Below are positions 16,463 through 26,029 of a stretch of 64,000 nucleotides of DNA, in pieces. Within the stretch, counting starts at the first letter, position 1; each line of letters begins with the position of its first letter. The notes under the pieces are model-generated. The model was not told where the DNA came from and did not search any database. It saw nothing but the letters and a program-made list of their open reading frames with translations. This stretch comes from Thermoanaerobacterium xylanolyticum LX-11. Lineage in GTDB: Bacteria > Bacillota > Thermoanaerobacteria > Thermoanaerobacterales > Thermoanaerobacteraceae. Location: positions 1,685,001-1,749,000 of the forward strand of contig NC_015555.1 of NCBI RefSeq assembly GCF_000189775.2, in the 5' to 3' direction. Both the position numbers and the translations under genes were made by a program.

Positions 16463-17446
16463 ATGGGAGTCAATGTAGCAATCGTAGGTGCAACAGGCCT
16501 CGTAGGAAGAACGTTCATTAAAGTTTTAGAAGAGAGAAATTTCCCGGTGGACAATTTATATTTGTTTGCCTCAAAAAGAACTGCCGGCCAAAAGCTTACA
16601 TTTAAAGGAAATGAATACACTGTAGAAGAATTGACAGAAAAAAGCTTTGATAGAGATATAAAGATAGCATTATTTTCAGCAGGCGCTACAGTAAGTAAAA
16701 TGTACGCTCCTATAGCAGCAGAAAAAGGAGTAACAGTCGTTGACAACTCCAGCGCATGGCGAATGGATGATAATGTACCACTGGTAGTTCCTGAAGTAAA
16801 TCCACAAGATATTAAATGGAATAAAGGCATAATAGCAAATCCTAATTGTTCAACGATTCAAATGGTAGTCCCGCTAAAGCCCCTTCATGACAGATACAAA
16901 ATCAGGAGAATTGTCGTCTCAACATATCAAGCAGTATCTGGTGCAGGCAAAAAAGGCGTTGATGACCTTGAAAGAACATTAAATGGCGAAAAAAATCAAT
17001 GTTTCCCTTACCCTATAGCAAATAACTGTATTCCTCATATAGATGTATTTTTACCTGATGGATATACAAAAGAGGAGCTTAAAATGATAAATGAGACAAA
17101 AAAGATAATGGGTGACAATTCTATAAAGGTATCACCTACGACGGTTAGAGTGCCCGTTAAGAATTCGCACAGTGAAAGCATCAATATTGAATTTGAAAAA
17201 CCTTATCAAATGGAAGACTTAAAGAACATTTTAAAAAATGCCCCTGGAGTAGTTTTAATGGACGATCCAGAAAACAACATATACCCAGTTGCGACAATCG
17301 CAACAGGTCACGATGAAGTATTTGTGGGTAGATTAAGACGTGATGAAACAGTATACAGCGGATTAAATATGTGGATTGTTGCAGATAATATCAGAAAAGG
17401 CGCCGCATCTAATGCTGTGCAAATTGCTGAGCTTTTGATTAAATGA
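16463..17446 (+). CDS. asd: Aspartate-semialdehyde dehydrogenase
   Basis: A 327-residue enzyme from the ATG at 16463 (AAGGAGG, 7-base spacing). Hallmarks are the NADP motif VAIVGATGLVGRTF, the active-site Cys in IIANPNCSTIQM, the VVSTYQAVSGAG segment and the late ATGHDEVFVGRLR stretch. It reduces aspartyl phosphate to the semialdehyde, the branch point to lysine/diaminopimelate, threonine and methionine. It is first in an operon with dapA, dapB and dapH; no aspartokinase gene is in the window. Confidence 0.95.
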   Translation: MGVNVAIVGATGLVGRTFIKVLEERNFPVDNLYLFASKRTAGQKLTFKGNEYTVEELTEKSFDRDIKIALFSAGATVSKMYAPIAAEKGVTVVDNSSAWRMDDNVPLVVPEVNPQDIKWNKGIIANPNCSTIQMVVPLKPLHDRYKIRRIVVSTYQAVSGAGKKGVDDLERTLNGEKNQCFPYPIANNCIPHIDVFLPDGYTKEELKMINETKKIMGDNSIKVSPTTVRVPVKNSHSESINIEFEKPYQMEDLKNILKNAPGVVLMDDPENNIYPVATIATGHDEVFVGRLRRDETVYSGLNMWIVADNIRKGAASNAVQIAELLIK

Positions 17447-17478
17447 TGTCTTTATGATCTGAGAAAGGATGGTTAATA

Positions 17479-18360
17479 ATGCCAGTATTTAAAGGTTCAG
17501 GTGTTGCCCTCGTTACCCCATTCACTGAAGATGGAGTTAATTTTAATAAGTTAGAGGAACTTTTAGAATGGCATATAAAAGAAGGTACAGATGCCATAAT
17601 AATATGTGGCACAACTGGTGAATCGTCAACGATGACAGATAAAGAAAGAATGGATACAATTAAATTTGCAGTTGATAAAGTAAATGGTCGCATCCCGGTC
17701 ATAGCTGGGACTGGCAGCAATGATACGCGTCACAGCATTGAACTAAGTAAATATGCTTCATCTGTCGGTGCTGATGCTCTGCTTGTCATAACACCATACT
17801 ACAATAAGACTACTCAAGCAGGACTTGTCAAACATTTTACGGAAATCGCCAAAAATGTCGATAAGCCAATAATAATATACAATGTTCCAAGTAGAACAGG
17901 AATGAACGTGAAACCAGAAACATACTTAGAAATATGCAAATACGTTGACAATGTTGTTGGTGTAAAAGAGGCCAGTAGCGATATAGTTCAGATAGCTGAG
18001 ATAGCCAGGATAATGGGCGATAAATTTGAAATATATTCAGGAAACGATGATCAAGTCGTGCCGATACTTTCATTAGGAGGCATAGGTGTAATTTCTGTCA
18101 CCGCAAATATCGTGCCTCAAAAAATACACGAAATGGTAATGCTATTTTTGAATGGAGATATAGAAGCCGCAAGAAAGTTGCAATTGGAATTAAATCCTTT
18201 AAATAGCGTCATGTTCATAGAAACTAATCCAATTCCAGTCAAGACGGCAATGAATTTAATGGGTTTCAATGTCGGACCATTGAGGCTTCCTTTAGTCGAT
18301 ATGTCCGAAAAGAATTTAAATGCACTGAAAACTACGTTAAAAGAATTTGGACTGATATGA
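17479..18360 (+). CDS. dapA: 4-hydroxy-tetrahydrodipicolinate synthase
   Basis: A 293-residue TIM-barrel lyase. The signature GTTGESSTM, the Tyr pair in PYYNK and YNVPSRTG, and the Schiff-base Lys in [10 protein letters not shown] are all present. It condenses pyruvate with aspartate semialdehyde, the committed step to diaminopimelate, lysine and spore dipicolinate. It starts at ATG 17479 after GAGAAAGGATGG, 32 bases from the asd stop. Confidence 0.96.
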   Translation: MPVFKGSGVALVTPFTEDGVNFNKLEELLEWHIKEGTDAIIICGTTGESSTMTDKERMDTIKFAVDKVNGRIPVIAGTGSNDTRHSIELSKYASSVGADALLVITPYYNKTTQAGLVKHFTEIAKNVDKPIIIYNVPSRTGMNVKPETYLEICKYVDNVVGVKEASSDIVQIAEIARIMGDKFEIYSGNDDQVVPILSLGGIGVISVTANIVPQKIHEMVMLFLNGDIEAARKLQLELNPLNSVMFIETNPIPVKTAMNLMGFNVGPLRLPLVDMSEKNLNALKTTLKEFGLI

Positions 18361-18373
18361 GGAGGCTGTATTA

Positions 18374-19129
18374 ATGATAAGAGTGATAATAAATGGTTGC
18401 TGTGGAAAAATGGGCAAAGTAATCGCAAGCATGGCTTCACAGAATCAAGACTTTGAAGTTGTTGCTGGAATCGATCAAAATCAGTGTCAATGCGGATTTC
18501 CCGTCTACAAAAGCCTTGATGAAGTAGATGTTGATGCCGATGTAGTGATAGATTTTTCATATCACACCGCTGTGCCGCAATTGTTAAAAGCCGCTGTAAT
18601 CAAAAATTTACCTGTTGTCGTTGCAACAACAGGGCTTGATGAAGAAGAAATTAACTCTTTAAAAGAAGCATCTAACCATATTCCCGTGTTTAGGTCTGCT
18701 AACATGTCGTTAGGCATCAATGTACTTATAAGTTTAGTCAAAGAAGCTGCAAAAGTTTTAAGTGATAATTTTGACATAGAAATACTTGAAATGCACCACA
18801 ATATGAAAAAAGATTCGCCAAGCGGAACAGCTTTGCTTATTGCAGATGCCATCAACAGCGTTTTAGGCGATAGAATGGAATATGTGTATGGAAGACATTC
18901 AAATGTAGATAAGCGAGATAAAAATGAAGTAGGAATCCATGCGTTAAGGGGTGGTACCGTAGTAGGCGAACATGAAGTGATTTTCGCTGGTCATGACGAA
19001 ATCATTAAAATCAGCCATTCTGCAAGATCGAGAGAAATATTTGGGAATGGCGCACTTTTAGCAGCTAAGTTTTTAATAAATCAAAAACCTGGACTTTACG
19101 ACATGGAATCACTTGTCAAGAAAGGATGA
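18374..19129 (+). CDS. dapB: 4-hydroxy-tetrahydrodipicolinate reductase
   Basis: A 251-residue enzyme with the N-terminal nucleotide motif VIINGCCGKMGKVI, the VATTGLD turn and the substrate loop EMHHNMKKDSPSGTAL. It reduces the DapA product with NAD(P)H. GGAGG lies 8 bases before the ATG and the gene is 13 bases after dapA, consistent with tight coupling. Confidence 0.96.
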   Translation: MIRVIINGCCGKMGKVIASMASQNQDFEVVAGIDQNQCQCGFPVYKSLDEVDVDADVVIDFSYHTAVPQLLKAAVIKNLPVVVATTGLDEEEINSLKEASNHIPVFRSANMSLGINVLISLVKEAAKVLSDNFDIEILEMHHNMKKDSPSGTALLIADAINSVLGDRMEYVYGRHSNVDKRDKNEVGIHALRGGTVVGEHEVIFAGHDEIIKISHSARSREIFGNGALLAAKFLINQKPGLYDMESLVKKG

Positions 19130-19135
19130 TGACTT

Positions 19136-19849
19136 TTGAATTCAAAAGATGAATTGACAAATCCTTATGAAATAGCAAAATTCATAAAGGAATCTAAAAA
19201 ATCAACACCAGTAAAAGCCTATATAAATGGAAACATAGATGTAGACGAAAAGATATTTAAAGTTTTTGGCACTGACAATTTTAAAATAATTTTGGGAGAA
19301 TTAGAAGATGTTAAAAAACTTTTAGATGAAAACAAAGACAAGATTAAGGATTATCACCTTGAATACGATAGGCGAAATTCAGCAATACCATTACTTGATA
19401 TAAAAGACTTAAATGCCCGTATCGAACCAGGCGCTATCATAAGAGATAGAGTAAAAATAGGAAAAAATGCAGTAATCATGATGGGTGCTATAATAAATAT
19501 AGGTGCTGAAATTGGTGAAAATACAATGATAGACATGAATGCCGTTATCGGTGCAAGAGGAATAATCGGGAAAAATGTCCATGTTGGCGCTGGTGCAGTC
19601 ATAGCAGGCGTGCTGGAGCCACCAAGCAGTATACCTGTTATAGTTGAAGATAATGTGCTTATAGGAGCTAATGCCGTCCTTCTAGAAGGTGTCAGAGTTG
19701 GTCACGATGCTGTTGTAGCAGCAGGGTCTGTCGTCACAGAAGACGTACCGCCAAACACCGTCGTAGCTGGCGTCCCTGCTAAAATTGTCAAAATCAAAGA
19801 CGAAAAGACCAGAGAAAAAACTAAACTATTGGACGATTTAAGAGGTTAA
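19136..19849 (+). CDS. dapH: Tetrahydrodipicolinate N-acetyltransferase
   Basis: A 237-residue left-handed beta-helix acyltransferase starting at TTG 19136 (GAAAGG upstream), 6 bases after dapB. The N-terminal ~90 residues ([25 protein letters not shown]) match the DapH-specific domain, followed by hexapeptide repeats ([20 protein letters not shown] ... [17 protein letters not shown]). It acetylates tetrahydrodipicolinate, so this organism uses the acetylase branch of DAP synthesis, as Bacillus does. It is the last gene of the operon. Confidence 0.95.
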   Translation: MNSKDELTNPYEIAKFIKESKKSTPVKAYINGNIDVDEKIFKVFGTDNFKIILGELEDVKKLLDENKDKIKDYHLEYDRRNSAIPLLDIKDLNARIEPGAIIRDRVKIGKNAVIMMGAIINIGAEIGENTMIDMNAVIGARGIIGKNVHVGAGAVIAGVLEPPSSIPVIVEDNVLIGANAVLLEGVRVGHDAVVAAGSVVTEDVPPNTVVAGVPAKIVKIKDEKTREKTKLLDDLRG

Positions 19850-19872
19850 AAAACCCGGCTTAGCCGGGTTTT
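19850..19872. terminator. Bidirectional terminator between dapH and cobO
   Basis: AAAACCCGGC and GCCGGGTTTT pair around TTA; T-runs appear on both strands and the two genes converge here. Confidence 0.9.
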
Positions 19873-20398
19873 AAAATTCTATTCCATATCTAGCAGAAAT
19901 ACCTTTTTCAAAAGGATGTTTAACTAACTTCATCTCTGTCACAAGATCTGCATTATCAATAAGCTCTTTAGGAGCATTTCTGCCTGTTAAAATCATCTCC
20001 ATTGTATCTGGCTTTTCCTTCATGAGTTTAAGCACATCTTCCACAGAAAAAATATTGTTCTGTATTACCCCCATTATTTCATCTAATATAAGCATATCGC
20101 ACTCTTCATTTTTAATGACATTTTCTATAAATTTATAAGCCTCATGCATCTCATCTCTAAGTACATTTTTTTCGTTCTCATCCATCTGAAAGAAGAATTT
20201 TTCACTTGACTGAAATCTAAAAACCTTGAAATTATCTATGTTTTTTAAAACATAAAGCTCTCCCGTATCTCTCCCTTTTAAAAATTGAACCATATATACC
20301 TTAAAGTCTCTGCCTAAAGCTCTTATGCCAAGGCCTATAGCAGCAGTCGTCTTGCCTTTCCCATCGCCTGTGTATATTTGAATCAAACCGTTTTTCAA
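19871..20398 (-). CDS. cobO: Cob(I)yrinic acid a,c-diamide adenosyltransferase
   Basis: About 175 residues from a TTG at 20398 (GGAGAG spaced 7 bases; another TTG at 20404 is too close). The P-loop YTGDGKGKTTAAIGL and the DMLILDEIMG Walker-B-like segment define the CobO/BtuR corrinoid adenosyltransferase family. It transfers adenosyl from ATP to Co(I) corrinoid, finishing coenzyme B12. No other cobalamin genes are in the window. Only 30 bases separate it from the upstream SSB-like gene, so there is no room for a cobalamin riboswitch and co-transcription is likely. Confidence 0.9.
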   Translation of the reverse strand: MKNGLIQIYTGDGKGKTTAAIGLGIRALGRDFKVYMVQFLKGRDTGELYVLKNIDNFKVFRFQSSEKFFFQMDENEKNVLRDEMHEAYKFIENVIKNEECDMLILDEIMGVIQNNIFSVEDVLKLMKEKPDTMEMILTGRNAPKELIDNADLVTEMKLVKHPFEKGISARYGIEF

Positions 20399-20428
20399 CG
20401 ACAATCTCTCCTTTTGTATGTAAAATAT

Positions 20429-21088
20429 CTATTGCTGTGTCAAAATCAAATCCTCTTTATTGACTTTTTCCATTTTTGTTATGGATACTTCATAGGCTGT
20501 TCTCGTTATAATCTCGTTATTATCTCCTTTTTTTTGATATTCTCTGCTTTGTACCCTTCCCCACAATTTTATGCGATCGCCTACTTTCAGCTTTTCGCAA
20601 AATCTGGCATTTCTTCCCCATGCGATTACTGGAATATAGTCTGACTTGCTGTATGGTCTATTGACAGCCACAAGCAAATCTGATATTTCTCTCCCAAATG
20701 GTGTTGTTCTATAAACAGGCTCTTTACATATAAATCCGTCCAAAAAAATCTCATTAGGATTTTTAGTGCTTTCATCATCACCTACGACTATAATATCCCT
20801 TGCAAAAATAGTCAATATCAGCCTATTTTTACCACCATTTGGCGATTGCCTATTGTATGATCTAAGTTGTCCTTCTATTTTCACTTTAGTGCCTGGAGTT
20901 AAATTTATGCCTTCAAATAGTCTGTTTGAAATAGTAATCGGAAGCATATCTTTTGCGTCACTTAGTCTTGGCACTTCAAGCGTAAAATTATAAAACTGCT
21001 CCCCATAAAGCTCGTGACTAAACTCCAATTCGCTTACAATTTTACCAGATACATTAACCATATTATTCCCCAATATATTACCTGCCAT
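20429..21088 (-). CDS. SSB-like protein with two tandem OB folds
   Basis: A 219-residue protein. Residues ~9-97 (NNMVNVSGKIVSELEFSHEL ... NRLILTIFARDI) and ~112-205 (NEIFLDGFICKEPVYRTTPFG ... LKLWGRVQSREY-like) each resemble a single-strand DNA-binding OB fold. The second is closest to classical SSB (VAVNRPYSKSDYIPVIAWGRNARFCEKL). Ordinary bacterial SSB has one OB fold plus an acidic DDxxF-type tail, which is missing here (the C-terminus is KVNKEDLILTQQ). It is therefore a paralogue, not the replicative SSB; a dimer would present four folds. It starts at ATG 21088 with GGGAG upstream, and cobO follows. Confidence 0.78.
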   Translation of the reverse strand: MAGNILGNNMVNVSGKIVSELEFSHELYGEQFYNFTLEVPRLSDAKDMLPITISNRLFEGINLTPGTKVKIEGQLRSYNRQSPNGGKNRLILTIFARDIIVVGDDESTKNPNEIFLDGFICKEPVYRTTPFGREISDLLVAVNRPYSKSDYIPVIAWGRNARFCEKLKVGDRIKLWGRVQSREYQKKGDNNEIITRTAYEVSITKMEKVNKEDLILTQQ

Positions 21089-21232
21089 CTGTTTACTCTC
21101 CCTTCCATCATGTGTATCTTCTTAAAATATAGATATTAACAGAGAAGAGCATTTATGACAGGTTTATTAAAATATTTAATCGTTTTACATAAATAAACTT
21201 CATTGAACCACCCAACCTCAATACAAAGTATC

Positions 21233-21297
21233 GCAAAAAAATTGATATTATTTTTCTCAACATTATCAAAATAATATCATTAATTTTATTTTTTTGC
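21233..21297. repeat. Long AT-rich inverted repeat downstream of pdaB
   Basis: Arms starting GCAAAAAAATT and ending TTTTTTTGC enclose an inner perfect pair (GATATTATTTT / AAAATAATATC) with an 8-base bulge on one side. It lies between the pdaB stop and the SSB-like gene; it may be the pdaB terminator or a degenerate small repeat. Nothing else is visible in 21089-21325. Confidence 0.5.
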
Positions 21298-21325
21298 AAT
21301 TATTATTGCATAACTTAATAAAATT

Positions 21326-22096
21326 TTATTGTTTTTTATGTTGCCTGCCCTCATGATCAATATAGTAATTTTCCTTATATATTAACTGACTTATAGGAAC
21401 TATTTGATATCCATTTTCTTTCAGTTTATCAATAATGTACGGTATCGCCTCAGGTGTAAATTGACCATTATTGTGAAAGAGGATGATGGAACCTTTTTTA
21501 ACGTTTGGCAATACCCTATTTATTATCGCCTCGGTGTCAAGGCCTCTCCAATCAAGCGAATCTACATCCCATTGTATGGTATAATATCCTAAACTCTTTG
21601 CTGTCTCAATGACTTTATCGTTGTAGTCGCCGTATGGAGGTCTAAATAAGTAAGGCTTTTGTCCAGTGATCTTTACAAGTTTCTCCTCACAAGCTTTTAT
21701 CTCATTTGTCATTTCTAAATCGCTTAACTGCGTCATGTGTGGATGTGTATTGCTGTGGTTTTCCACATCATGACCTTCTTCATAAATTTTTTTTACAAGA
21801 TCAGGATATTTATCAATCCAAAGCCCAGTCAAAAAAAACGTGGCCTTTACATTTTTATCTTTTAATATCTGCAAAAGTCTTTCTGTCTTATCACTTCCCC
21901 ATGATGCGTCAAACGATATAGCAACCCTTTTGTCAGGAATATCAACGCTATAAATCGGAAGCTGCATATTTATATTTAATAATGTACTTATAACAGGTGG
22001 AACACCATAATTTGTGTACAAAATAGATATAAATGCTAGTACAAAAACCGCTAACAAGTTTATGATGACGCTTTTTTTGATATAATATAGTTTCAC
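21326..22096 (-). CDS. Polysaccharide deacetylase, PdaB-like sporulation protein
   Basis: A 256-residue protein with an N-terminal membrane anchor (~8-28) and a NodB-type domain (~55-245). Motif 1 is RVAISFDASWG instead of the usual TFDDGP, which is the PdaB pattern. The metal-site His residues are in ENHSNTHPHM, and FRPPYGDYN and the late ILFHNNG are present. PdaB acts in spore cortex formation in Bacillus. It starts at GTG 22096; the GGGAGG ribosome site is 9 bases upstream and lies inside the 3' arm of the upstream pgmB terminator. Confidence 0.85.
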   Translation of the reverse strand: MKLYYIKKSVIINLLAVFVLAFISILYTNYGVPPVISTLLNINMQLPIYSVDIPDKRVAISFDASWGSDKTERLLQILKDKNVKATFFLTGLWIDKYPDLVKKIYEEGHDVENHSNTHPHMTQLSDLEMTNEIKACEEKLVKITGQKPYLFRPPYGDYNDKVIETAKSLGYYTIQWDVDSLDWRGLDTEAIINRVLPNVKKGSIILFHNNGQFTPEAIPYIIDKLKENGYQIVPISQLIYKENYYIDHEGRQHKKQ

Positions 22097-22100
22097 AAAA

Positions 22101-22153
22101 AATAACCTCCCAACTACGAATCTATAATAAATTTATTCCTTTGGGAGGTTATT
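22101..22153 (-). terminator. pgmB terminator whose 3' arm contains the pdaB ribosome site
   Basis: Read on the minus strand, AATAACCTCCCAA and TTGGGAGGTTATT form a 13-bp stem with a ~27-base loop, then TTTTT leads into the GTG of pdaB. Read-through from pgmB would both stop here and mask the GGGAGG of pdaB. Confidence 0.7.
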
Positions 22154-22162
22154 ATTACTATT

Positions 22163-22822
22163 TTATAGCAAGTTTAATATTGGCAATGGATCGCTTAAGT
22201 CCTTTAAGACAATATCTGCCCCTTTCACTGTTTCATAATTGCCAACTCCAATAGATACCATTCCTGCCCTATTTATGGCTTCAATACCAGCTTTAGAATC
22301 CTCTATTCCTATACATAATTTAGGTTCAACGTCAATTCCAGCGGCAGCGTTTAAGAAAATTTCCGGATCTGGTTTGCCATTTTTTATTTTTTCTGCATCC
22401 ACAATGTAATCAAATGTCTCAATGAGGCCAAGATTTGAAAGCACGGTTTTTGCATTTTTGCTTACAGAAGCCACAGCTATTTTTATTCCTCTATCTTTTA
22501 ATTCTCTTATTAAGTCTACTACACCAGGAAGTAAATCCTTAGGTGTCATTCTATTTATCATCTCTTTGTAGTATTCATTTTTTTTATCTGCCAAATAATA
22601 CTTTTCTTCTTCACTAAAAAAATTATTGCTTTTCTTTAAAATTATCTCCAACGACTCAATTCTGCTAATACCTTTCAAATTTTCATTTATTTCTCTGTCA
22701 AAATATACATTTAATTCATCAGCCAACTTTTTCCACGCCAAATAGTGGTATTCAGCAGTATCCGTAATCACACCATCTAAATCAAATATCACGCCTTTAT
22801 GCTTAACACTTTTGTCTATCAA
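22163..22822 (-). CDS. pgmB: Beta-phosphoglucomutase
   Basis: A 219-residue HAD phosphatase-superfamily enzyme starting at TTG 22822 (GAGGTG, 7 bases). The catalytic loop GVIFDLDGVITDTAEYH has both Asp residues; KIAVASVSKNA and the late GIEDSKAGIEA complete the HAD motifs. It interconverts beta-glucose-1-phosphate and glucose-6-phosphate, exactly the product of GH65 phosphorylases. It overlaps the 3' end of the adjacent phosphorylase gene by 20 bases and ends the operon with a terminator. Confidence 0.94.
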   Translation of the reverse strand: MIDKSVKHKGVIFDLDGVITDTAEYHYLAWKKLADELNVYFDREINENLKGISRIESLEIILKKSNNFFSEEEKYYLADKKNEYYKEMINRMTPKDLLPGVVDLIRELKDRGIKIAVASVSKNAKTVLSNLGLIETFDYIVDAEKIKNGKPDPEIFLNAAAGIDVEPKLCIGIEDSKAGIEAINRAGMVSIGVGNYETVKGADIVLKDLSDPLPILNLL

Positions 22823-25148
22823 CTTTTTTCACCTCTTTTTCAACTTTGTCGCCTTTCAAAAGCGTTATTTCTTCATCGTAAATGTGAATTTTCAGCATCT
22901 CACCTTTAATCAATGAAAATGACGCTTTTTCTTGGGTAATGCTTACATGCATTTTACAATTTTTATATCTAATGTTGTACGATAATGACTTCCAGCTTTT
23001 GGGTATATTAGGCATAAAATGAAGTCCATCAGGATATGTCATCATTCCACCAAATCCACTTATGATTGCGCTCCAAGCACCAGCCATGCAAGCAGTGTGT
23101 ATCCCATCTTTCACATTCCCGTTGTAATCATCAAGATCCATTCTTGCCGTCATCATAAAATATTCGTAGGCTTTATCATAATATCCGATCTCATTTGCAA
23201 GAATGCTGAATATGGCTGGTGAAAGCGATGAATCATGAGTCGTTATTGGCTCATAGTAATCGTAATTTCTTTTAATTTCATCAATGCTAAATAATTCTCT
23301 TCTTAGGTACATAAGCAATAGTACATCAGGTTGTTTACATATCTGATATCTGTATATATTTAGATAATGTCTGTGAAGTAACAAGGGTTTTTCGCTTTCT
23401 AAATCCTTTGCATTTAATCTCTCTTTATAAAGAAAGCTATCATCTTGTGGAATAATTCCAAAATCACCCGAATAAGGTAAATACATGTTCTGTGCTGCGT
23501 CATTCCATTCATTTAGTTCTTCATCAGTAAGTCCAATCTTTTCTTTGATGTTATCATAATATTCCGGAGCTTTTTTAGCCATCTCCTTGGCAACAAAGTA
23601 TGCATACTCTAAGTTCATTTGTGCCATATAGTTTGTATACGCATTGTTGTCAACCAATGCCGTATATTCATCAGGTCCTGTTACGCAATTCAAACAAAAC
23701 TTATTATTTTTCAAAGGAATATATGCACCTATGCTTATCCAAAGTCTTGCAGTTTCAAAAATAATTTCTGCACCGTACTTGTACAAAAATTCGTAATCTA
23801 AAGTTGCATCAACGTATTTTTTTATAGCCAAAACTATATCAGAGTTTATGTGATATTGAGCAGTTCCAGCGGGAAAATAAGATGAACATTCCGGTCCATC
23901 TATCGTCCTCCAGGGATAAAGGGCACCTTTATATCCCAATTCCTTCGCCCTTTTTCTGGCCGCATCTAATAAATTGTATCGAAACATTACAAAGTTTTTA
24001 GCGATGTCTGGTTTTGTGTAGAGAAAAAATGGCATGATATAGACATCAGAGTCCCAAAAATAGTGTCCTTCATAACCTTCACCTGTAAGACCTTTTGCAC
24101 ATATATTCGCAATATCATTTTTTGATACAGACTGAAGCAATTGAAATTCGTTGTACCTTATGCCTTGTTGCATAGAAATATCGCCATCTATTTCCACATC
24201 TGCATCTGCCCAAAATTCTTTTAAATAATCAAACTGTTCCTTAAAGATGATATTTACTCCATCCGATTTAGCACTTATGACCTCATGGACCGAACTATCA
24301 ACAAGCTTATCTTCTAAACATTCTCTTGATGTGTAGTACGAAACAAACTTATCAAGCTGAAAAATTTTATCTTTTTCAGCATCAATAGAGAATTCAAAAC
24401 CTATTTTATCATCCGATTTGTAATTTTTAAGTTCATAATGGCAATCAGTTTTTACATCATGGTTTACAGAACAAATGTATTTTAGCTTACTTCTTTTTGT
24501 AGCTTGCATTAGCCATCCCATATATCCGTCAATATGACTGTCAATGGTATTTACGACTTTCCCTCTCATGTTGTTTCCTACTCGCATGTCATCTGTCTCA
24601 TTCCCGTAATATATATTTCCATCAACTTCGGAAATCAATTTTATCTTCCCACTAAAGTTTAACGGTCTAAATCTAAAAACTATAACACCTAAATGTTGCC
24701 TTTTAAAAGAAATTAATCTTTTTACAGTTATCTCCAGCTTTTTCCCTTTTTCAGTCTCCCAAACAACCTTTCTTTCTGTGAAACCCTCCTTCATATCAAG
24801 TATTCTTTCGTATTCAATTAGGTTGCCTTTTAACAAGTCAAATGGCTCATCATCTACAAACAATTTTACAATTTTGCTATCAGCAACATTTACCATTGCT
24901 TCGCCGTAACTTGGAAAACCATATCCACCCTCTGCGTAATTTATATCGTAGATTTCATAAAATCCGTTAATATATGTTGCGTTAAACGATGTGCCATTAG
25001 GGCCTGAGTAACCTTCTTCTAATGTACCCCTCACACCAAAATAACCGTTTCCTAAAGAAAAAATAGTTTCATTTCGATAATTTGTTTCTATGTCGAATTT
25101 GCTTTCTCTTATTTTCCATGCATCATAAGGATATATTGATTTTTTCAT
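22803..25148 (-). CDS. GH65 disaccharide phosphorylase, probably trehalose phosphorylase
   Basis: A 781-residue enzyme from the ATG at 25148 (GGAGG upstream). N-terminal beta-sandwich (~1-270), linker helices, (alpha/alpha)6 barrel (~330-700) and C-terminal beta sheets. The general acid is Glu in CVTGPDEYTALVDNNAYTN (~494). Around 415-445, RTIDGPECSSYFPAG and AQYHINSDI resemble trehalose phosphorylases rather than maltose or kojibiose enzymes. It phosphorolyses a glucose disaccharide to glucose and beta-glucose-1-phosphate. No signal peptide, so it is cytoplasmic. It is the penultimate gene of an ABC-importer operon, overlapping pgmB. The trehalose call is from recalled motif patterns and is moderate; the family call is firm. 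Confidence 0.87.
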   Translation of the reverse strand: MKKSIYPYDAWKIRESKFDIETNYRNETIFSLGNGYFGVRGTLEEGYSGPNGTSFNATYINGFYEIYDINYAEGGYGFPSYGEAMVNVADSKIVKLFVDDEPFDLLKGNLIEYERILDMKEGFTERKVVWETEKGKKLEITVKRLISFKRQHLGVIVFRFRPLNFSGKIKLISEVDGNIYYGNETDDMRVGNNMRGKVVNTIDSHIDGYMGWLMQATKRSKLKYICSVNHDVKTDCHYELKNYKSDDKIGFEFSIDAEKDKIFQLDKFVSYYTSRECLEDKLVDSSVHEVISAKSDGVNIIFKEQFDYLKEFWADADVEIDGDISMQQGIRYNEFQLLQSVSKNDIANICAKGLTGEGYEGHYFWDSDVYIMPFFLYTKPDIAKNFVMFRYNLLDAARKRAKELGYKGALYPWRTIDGPECSSYFPAGTAQYHINSDIVLAIKKYVDATLDYEFLYKYGAEIIFETARLWISIGAYIPLKNNKFCLNCVTGPDEYTALVDNNAYTNYMAQMNLEYAYFVAKEMAKKAPEYYDNIKEKIGLTDEELNEWNDAAQNMYLPYSGDFGIIPQDDSFLYKERLNAKDLESEKPLLLHRHYLNIYRYQICKQPDVLLLMYLRRELFSIDEIKRNYDYYEPITTHDSSLSPAIFSILANEIGYYDKAYEYFMMTARMDLDDYNGNVKDGIHTACMAGAWSAIISGFGGMMTYPDGLHFMPNIPKSWKSLSYNIRYKNCKMHVSITQEKASFSLIKGEMLKIHIYDEEITLLKGDKVEKEVKKVDRQKC

Positions 25149-25183
25149 CTGAACCTCCACGCTTTCTAAATAAAGTCGACAAC

Positions 25184-26029
25184 TTATTTTATTGCTCCAG
25201 CCATTACACCTTTAATAATGTATTTCTGTGAGAACAGATAAAATATAATTACCGGTATTATCGTCAGCACTAAACCTGCTAATGCCAAATTCCACTCTAT
25301 GGTAAACTCTCCAAAAAAGAAAAACGTCGACAGCGGAATAGTCCTAAGGTTAGGACTGCGTAAAACCAATGACGGAAGCAAATAATCGTTCCAAAGTGAT
25401 ATAACATTTAATATAGCTACAGTAACAATAATAGGCTTAAGATTGGGAAAAACTATTCTCCAAAACAATTGAAATTTATTGCATCCATCAATTGTTGCAG
25501 CTTCCTCCATTTCAAGCGGAACATTTTTAATGAATCCATGAAACAAAAATGTAGACATACCTATGCCAAAGCCTATATTCATAAAAATAAGCCCATATCT
25601 CGTATCAATCAGCGAAAAATTCGTCCCCGGAATCTGCCATTTACTTAAATACTGCACTAATGGTATCATGACAGATTGAAATGGTATCAACATTGTCGCA
25701 ACCAATGTATAAAATATAATATTGGAAATAGTCGTTTTATTTCTTTCAAGAACCCATGCCGCCATTGACGACAATACAATTATAAACACAACACTCGTAA
25801 CTGTAATAAACAGAGAATTACCTAAAGCAGTCAAAAAGTCCATCTTTTGTATTGCTTGAACATAATATGTGAAATTTAAAGCCTTAGGTAGACTTAATTC
25901 ACTTGTAAATATTTCTTTTCTATCTTTAAAAGAATTAATAATCATAATATAAACAGGAAATATAACAAATAGTGTCAATACCCAACCGAATATTTCTAAA
26001 ATAGTCATATTCTTCTTGGCTTTTTCCAT
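25184..26029 (-). CDS. Sugar ABC transporter permease, MalG type
   Basis: About 281 residues and six transmembrane helices. The EAA loop EEAATIDGCNKFQLFWRIVFP (~190-210) contacts the ATPase. The C-terminus VKGVMAGAIK-like end is typical of CUT1 permeases. Its ATG overlaps the TGA of the upstream permease (TGATG), so translation is coupled; a GTG one codon earlier is also possible. It works with the MalF-type partner and binding protein. No ATPase gene is present, so a shared MsmK/UgpC-type ATPase elsewhere is presumed. Confidence 0.92.
   Translation of the reverse strand: MEKAKKNMTILEIFGWVLTLFVIFPVYIMIINSFKDRKEIFTSELSLPKALNFTYYVQAIQKMDFLTALGNSLFITVTSVVFIIVLSSMAAWVLERNKTTISNIIFYTLVATMLIPFQSVMIPLVQYLSKWQIPGTNFSLIDTRYGLIFMNIGFGIGMSTFLFHGFIKNVPLEMEEAATIDGCNKFQLFWRIVFPNLKPIIVTVAILNVISLWNDYLLPSLVLRSPNLRTIPLSTFFFFGEFTIEWNLALAGLVLTIIPVIIFYLFSQKYIIKGVMAGAIK

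Noticed and set aside
20399..20428. Cobalamin riboswitch before cobO
   Set aside because: Only 30 bases separate cobO from the gene upstream.
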